Source of the DNA: JBDRGD01 sp043818095
Lineage (GTDB): Bacteria > Chloroflexota > Dehalococcoidia > Dehalococcoidales > RBG-16-60-22
Reading direction: 5' to 3'
Assembly (NCBI GenBank): GCA_043818095.1
Contig: JBDRGD010000108.1
Location: 1 to 25,969 of the forward strand
DNA: 25,969 nucleotides
The notes beneath the pieces were generated by a model. The model was not told where the DNA came from, ran no database searches, and was given only the letters and a program-made list of their open reading frames with translations. Position 1 is the first letter of the stretch. Every line of letters starts with the position of its first letter. Positions 22,520 through 25,969 of this stretch are shown piece after piece. The position numbers and the translations under genes are program-made.

Positions 22520-23555
22520 GGTAAGCGCGGGCAGCGGGCCTGCCAGCATTTACCTTTTTTGGTTTGCTAAGGACGGAAAGATTAAAGCAACCGGCACGAA
22601 CGCAGTGGCCACAGAACTGCCCGGAGAACCCCGCAGGCACCGGCGGCTCGGCGACCTTATTTTCGCCAACCTCACCCTGTTTTTCGCCCTGGTGATCGTG
22701 GTGCTGTTGCTGGGCATGGTCATCACCCTGAACATCGATGCCCTGCCGGCTATCCGCAAGTTCGGCATCGGATTTATCGGCGGCACGTCCTGGAACGCCG
22801 TTACCGGGCAGTTCGGGGCGCTGCCCGCCATCTACGGGACGCTGCTCAGCTCCGCCATCGGACTGCTCATCGCCGTGCCGATAAGCCTGGGCGCCGCCAT
22901 CTTCCTGGTGGAGCTGGCGCCCGGATGGATACGCGGGCCCGGCTCTTTCCTTATCGAGATGCTGGCGGCGATACCCAGCGTCATTATCGGACTGTGGGGG
23001 CTCTTTGTCCTGGTCCCGTTTGTCCGGGACCCGGTGGAGAAGTGGCTGGGCGCGAACCTGGGCTTCGTCCCCCTTTTCCAGGGTCCCCCGTTCGGGCTCG
23101 GTTTCCTCTCCGCCGGGATTATTCTCGCCATCATGGTCATCCCCATCATTACCGCCATGAGCCGGGACGTGATACGGGCCGTCCCCAGCAGCCAGCGCGA
23201 GGCGATGCTCGCCCTGGGCGCGACCCGCTGGGAGATGATACGGCGCGCGGTCCTCCCCTTCTGCCGCTCCGGCCTGATAGGGGCGGTGATTCTCGGGCTG
23301 GGCCGCGCTTTAGGCGAAACGATGGCGGTGACCATGGTTATCGGCAATAAATATGCGCTGACCACCTCCCTGTTCTCCCCCGGCGCCACCATCGCCAGCA
23401 AGATTGCCGGCGAGTTCGGTGAGGCTGTCGGTGACGTCTTTACCGCCAGTCTCGTGGAGCTGGCGCTGGTGCTCTTCGGGGTGACCCTGCTGATAAACGT
23501 GATTGCCCGCCTGATGGTCTGGCGCCTGACGGCGGTCAGGATGGGACAGGAATAG
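22518..23555 (+). CDS. pstC: Phosphate ABC transporter permease PstC
   Basis: A six-helix permease of up to 345 residues. The ABC-permease EAA loop 'REAMLALGATRWEMIRRAVLP' and the Pst-specific 'GLGRALGETMAVTMVIGN' are clear. With PstA it forms the membrane channel for phosphate. The 5' end is doubtful. The ATG at 22518 has no good ribosome site and would place a hairpin/T-run inside the coding sequence. The GTG at 22605 also lacks a ribosome site. An in-frame ATT at 22581 is preceded by AAGGA at seven bases and gives 324 residues, close to the usual PstC length. The conserved region begins around 'RLGDLIFANLT' in every case. The 3' end abuts pstA directly. Confidence 0.93.
   Translation: MVSAGSGPASIYLFWFAKDGKIKATGTNAVATELPGEPRRHRRLGDLIFANLTLFFALVIVVLLLGMVITLNIDALPAIRKFGIGFIGGTSWNAVTGQFGALPAIYGTLLSSAIGLLIAVPISLGAAIFLVELAPGWIRGPGSFLIEMLAAIPSVIIGLWGLFVLVPFVRDPVEKWLGANLGFVPLFQGPPFGLGFLSAGIILAIMVIPIITAMSRDVIRAVPSSQREAMLALGATRWEMIRRAVLPFCRSGLIGAVILGLGRALGETMAVTMVIGNKYALTTSLFSPGATIASKIAGEFGEAVGDVFTASLVELALVLFGVTLLINVIARLMVWRLTAVRMGQE
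22529..22560 (+). terminator. Weak hairpin plus T-run between pstS and pstC (attenuator candidate)
   Basis: GGCAG and CTGCC pair around a five-base loop, and a run of six Ts follows about ten bases later. The short stem and the gap before the T-run make it a partial terminator or RNA-processing hairpin at most. Its place suits lowering pstC expression relative to pstS. Confidence 0.3.
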
Positions 23556-23558
23556 TTG

Positions 23559-24401
23559 ATGCTGCCGGGCAGTTACACGCGGCGCAAATGGTTCAACCGG
23601 CTGATGCTGGGCATGAGCGGTACCGCCGCGGGCATCAGTATCATCATCCTGGCCCTCATCCTGGGCTACACGCTGGTGCGCGGCATCGCTTATCTTAACC
23701 TGGACTTAATAACTCAGGCAGCTAAGCCAGCGGGAGAAGCGGGCGGAGGGATGAGGAATGAAATCATCGGCACCTTTATGCTGGTGGGGCTGGCCTCGAT
23801 ACTGGCGCTCCCGGTAGGACTGATGGCGGGTATCTTCCTCTCCGATTTCGCCAGCGCCCGGATGGCCTCCACCGTCCGGTTTGTCGCCGATATATTAGCC
23901 GGTGTGCCCTCGATAGTGGTCGGCGTCTTCACCTACGCCATCGTCGTCCGCCCGATGCACTCTTACTCGGCTTTTGCCGGGGGTGTGGCGCTGGCGATAA
24001 TCATGGTGCCGATTGTCGCCCGGACCGCCGAGGAGTCCCTGCGGCTGGTACCGAACGCGATGCGGGAAGCGGCGCTGGCCCTGGGTATCACGCGGTGGCG
24101 GGCGGTGATGGGGGTCATTGTTCCCGGCGCGCTCACCGGGGTGGTCACCGGAGTGATGCTGGCGGTGGCCCGCGTGGCCGGAGAGACCGCCCCGCTGCTC
24201 TTCACAGCGTTCGGCAGCTACTTCGGCCCTCAGGGCCTCTTCAAGCCCATCGGGGCGCTGCCGCTGCTGATATACCGCTACGCGCTCTCGCCGTATGATG
24301 ACCTGAACCAGCAGGCCTGGGCGGGGGCTTTCCTGCTGGTGGTCCTGGTCCTGGGGATAAGCGTGCTGGTGCGCTGGATAAGTCGCCGGAAAAAGATATA
24401 A
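23559..24401 (+). CDS. pstA: Phosphate ABC transporter permease PstA
   Basis: A 280-residue, six-helix permease, partner of PstC. Seen: 'GGGMRNEIIGTFMLVGLASI' near the start of the permease domain, the EAA loop 'REAALALGITRWRAVMGVIVP' and 'VARVAGETAPLLFTAFGS', all typical of PstA. The ATG at 23559 is three bases after the pstC stop, with AGGA eight bases upstream inside the end of pstC. A TTG at 23556 directly before it is a less likely start. Close packing implies translational coupling and equal amounts of the two permeases. Confidence 0.95.
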   Translation: MLPGSYTRRKWFNRLMLGMSGTAAGISIIILALILGYTLVRGIAYLNLDLITQAAKPAGEAGGGMRNEIIGTFMLVGLASILALPVGLMAGIFLSDFASARMASTVRFVADILAGVPSIVVGVFTYAIVVRPMHSYSAFAGGVALAIIMVPIVARTAEESLRLVPNAMREAALALGITRWRAVMGVIVPGALTGVVTGVMLAVARVAGETAPLLFTAFGSYFGPQGLFKPIGALPLLIYRYALSPYDDLNQQAWAGAFLLVVLVLGISVLVRWISRRKKI

Positions 24402-24432
24402 ACTTTCCGCAAGATTGGTGAAAGGAAGACAG

Positions 24433-25272
24433 ATGGTCATGGTAAACGGAACGGAGAAAGCCAAAAACGCCAGTCTTCCCGCCACGCCGGCGGGAAAGGC
24501 GGGTATCCTGGAAGTGGACGACCTAAGCGCCTGGTACGGCAATACCATGGCGGTCAAGAACGTCAGCCTCCGTATATCGGAGAAGGCAATCACCGCTATC
24601 ATCGGGCCTTCCGGGTGCGGCAAGTCCACGCTTATCCGGTGTCTCAACCGGATGCACGAGGCCTCCAACGGGGGGCGGACCGAGGGGCGCGTGCTGCTGG
24701 ACGGCCAGGACATCTACGACCGGAATATCGACCCCGTGATGATACGCCGGCGCATCGGCATGGTCTTCCAGAAACCGAGCCCCTTCCCCACGATGTCGAT
24801 TGCCGACAACGTGTCGGCCGGGCTGCGGCTGACGCGTCTCTGGAGCCGGCGCGGGGAGATGGGGGAAGTGGTGGAGCGCAGCCTGCGCCAGGCCGCCCTC
24901 TGGGACGAGGTCAAGGACAAGCTCAACGAGTCCGGGGCTTCCCTCTCCGGCGGACAGCAGCAGCGGCTCTGCATCGCCCGGGCGCTCGCCGTGGAGCCCG
25001 AGATAATCCTCCTCGATGAGCCGTGCAGCGCGCTGGACCCCGTGGCCACCCTCAAGATAGAGGAGCTGATGCGCAACCTCGCCCAGGAATACACGATTGT
25101 CATCGTCACCCATAACATGCAGCAGGCGGCGCGCGTGTCCGATATGACCGCTTTCATGCTCATGGACAACGACCGCGCCGGTATGCTCATTGAATACGGG
25201 GCCACCACCGAAATCTTCGCCAACCCGAAGGACAAGCGCACGGAAGACTACATCACCGGGCGCTTCGGATAA
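24433..25272 (+). CDS. pstB: Phosphate ABC transporter ATP-binding protein PstB
   Basis: A 279-residue ATPase with Walker A 'GPSGCGKST', Q-loop 'GMVFQKPSPFP', signature 'LSGGQQQRL', Walker B 'IILLDEP' and the switch histidine in 'IVTHNMQQAARVSD'. The PstB-type phrase 'LIRCLNRMHE' follows Walker A. It powers phosphate import through PstCA. The ATG at 24433 has AAGGA six bases upstream; in-frame TTG and GTG codons 18 and 15 bases earlier lie across that ribosome site and are less likely. About 30 residues precede the usual start of the domain. Confidence 0.96.
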   Translation: MVMVNGTEKAKNASLPATPAGKAGILEVDDLSAWYGNTMAVKNVSLRISEKAITAIIGPSGCGKSTLIRCLNRMHEASNGGRTEGRVLLDGQDIYDRNIDPVMIRRRIGMVFQKPSPFPTMSIADNVSAGLRLTRLWSRRGEMGEVVERSLRQAALWDEVKDKLNESGASLSGGQQQRLCIARALAVEPEIILLDEPCSALDPVATLKIEELMRNLAQEYTIVIVTHNMQQAARVSDMTAFMLMDNDRAGMLIEYGATTEIFANPKDKRTEDYITGRFG

Positions 25273-25294
25273 AGGTAAGGGAGGACCTGGGAAC

Positions 25295-25963
25295 ATGGAA
25301 ATCAGAACGACCTTTCACAAGAAACTGCAGGAGATTCACACCGATGTCCTCTTCATGGGCAGCATGGTGGAAAAAGCAATCCTCTCTTCCGTGAAAGCAT
25401 TAAAAGAGAGGGATCTGAAGCTGGCGGAACAGATAATCGCGGATGATAAGAACATCAACGCCAAGAGATTTGATACGGAGAACAAGTGCATCCAGCTTAT
25501 CGTTACCCAGCAGCCGATGGCCAGTGACCTGCGGGTCATCATGGCGGTAGCTAACGTGGTCACCGAGCTGGAAAGAATCGGCGACTACGCCGAAGGCATC
25601 GCCAGGATTGTCTTGATGATCGGGGACGAGCCCCCGCTGAAACCTCTGGTTACCATCCCCCGCATGGCGGAAAAGATGGTGGACATGCTACGCCGCAGCC
25701 TTCAGGCTTTCATCAACCATGACGCCGCCGCCGCCCGGCAGATAGCCACCGAGGACAATGAGGTCGACCAACTCTACGACGAGCTGTACCGGGTGCTCAT
25801 CACCTTCATGCTGGAAGACCCGAAGACGATTACCCGGGCGACCCGGCTCATCTGGGTGTCCCACAACCTGGAGCGCGCCGCGGACCGGGTCACCAATATC
25901 TGCGAGCGGGTAGTCTTCACCGTCACCGGGAAAATGGAGGAAATCGGCGCGTCACGATATTAA
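25295..25963 (+). CDS. phoU: Phosphate signalling/regulatory protein PhoU
   Basis: A 222-residue, all-helical protein made of two similar three-helix bundles. The repeated metal-binding motifs are 'ELERIGDYAEGIA' in the first half and 'NLERAADRVTNICE' in the second. PhoU links the Pst transporter to the PhoR kinase, keeping the Pho response off when phosphate is plentiful and limiting phosphate uptake. GGGAGG lies ten bases before the ATG, and the gene begins 22 bases after pstB. It is the last complete gene; only six bases follow its stop, so whether phoB/phoR follow is not visible. Confidence 0.95.
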   Translation: MEIRTTFHKKLQEIHTDVLFMGSMVEKAILSSVKALKERDLKLAEQIIADDKNINAKRFDTENKCIQLIVTQQPMASDLRVIMAVANVVTELERIGDYAEGIARIVLMIGDEPPLKPLVTIPRMAEKMVDMLRRSLQAFINHDAAAARQIATEDNEVDQLYDELYRVLITFMLEDPKTITRATRLIWVSHNLERAADRVTNICERVVFTVTGKMEEIGASRY

Positions 25964-25969
25964 ATCCGG

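Overview
The window is a GC-rich stretch of an anaerobic-looking bacterial chromosome with 23 protein genes, one of them cut by the left edge. There are no RNA genes, mobile elements or CRISPR. The gene mix and the promoter style fit Chloroflexota, perhaps class Dehalococcoidia. The mix includes a molybdopterin oxidoreductase, a DUF35/thiolase/CoA-transferase set, a multihaem cytochrome with a cytochrome b, ACR3, TreT-like and Pst genes. This placement is an impression from the proteins, not a computed result.

Left region (1-5556). A partial molybdopterin oxidoreductase on the minus strand diverges from a four-gene plus-strand operon. The operon encodes a DUF35 zinc-ribbon/OB protein, a thiolase-fold protein, a family III CoA-transferase and an M24/creatinase-fold protein. 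It has its own -35/-10 promoter and ends in a clear intrinsic terminator (5578-5616). The combination resembles CoA-dependent anaerobic degradation modules of the BbsAB/BbsEF kind. However, the thiolase lacks the usual histidines, the M24 protein lacks a metal-ligand aspartate, and the CoA-transferase appears to start at ACG. This is the best candidate for an undescribed pathway.

Middle region (5625-16828, all minus strand). One operon carries an 11-haem membrane-anchored cytochrome c, a cytochrome b, an M56 (BlaR1-like) metalloprotease and a membrane-anchored unknown protein. Next come a small membrane protein, a NarL-type response regulator overlapping its Cache-domain histidine kinase, and a thioredoxin-reductase-like flavoprotein without the NADPH motif. 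Last are an SLC13 carrier with two RCK-C domains and a TreT-like trehalose glycosyltransferase.

Right region (16981-25963). An MFS transporter faces an ACR3 arsenite exporter tail to tail. A CPA2/Kef-type antiporter follows. The window ends with a complete pstS-pstC-pstA-pstB-phoU operon, preceded by an array of 11-bp repeats placed like a PHO box. A PhoB/PhoR-type regulator pair is not in the window.

Several transcription units are preceded by an extended -10 of the form TGnTAnAAT, which looks like the house promoter of this genome. All gaps between genes are shorter than about 210 bp.
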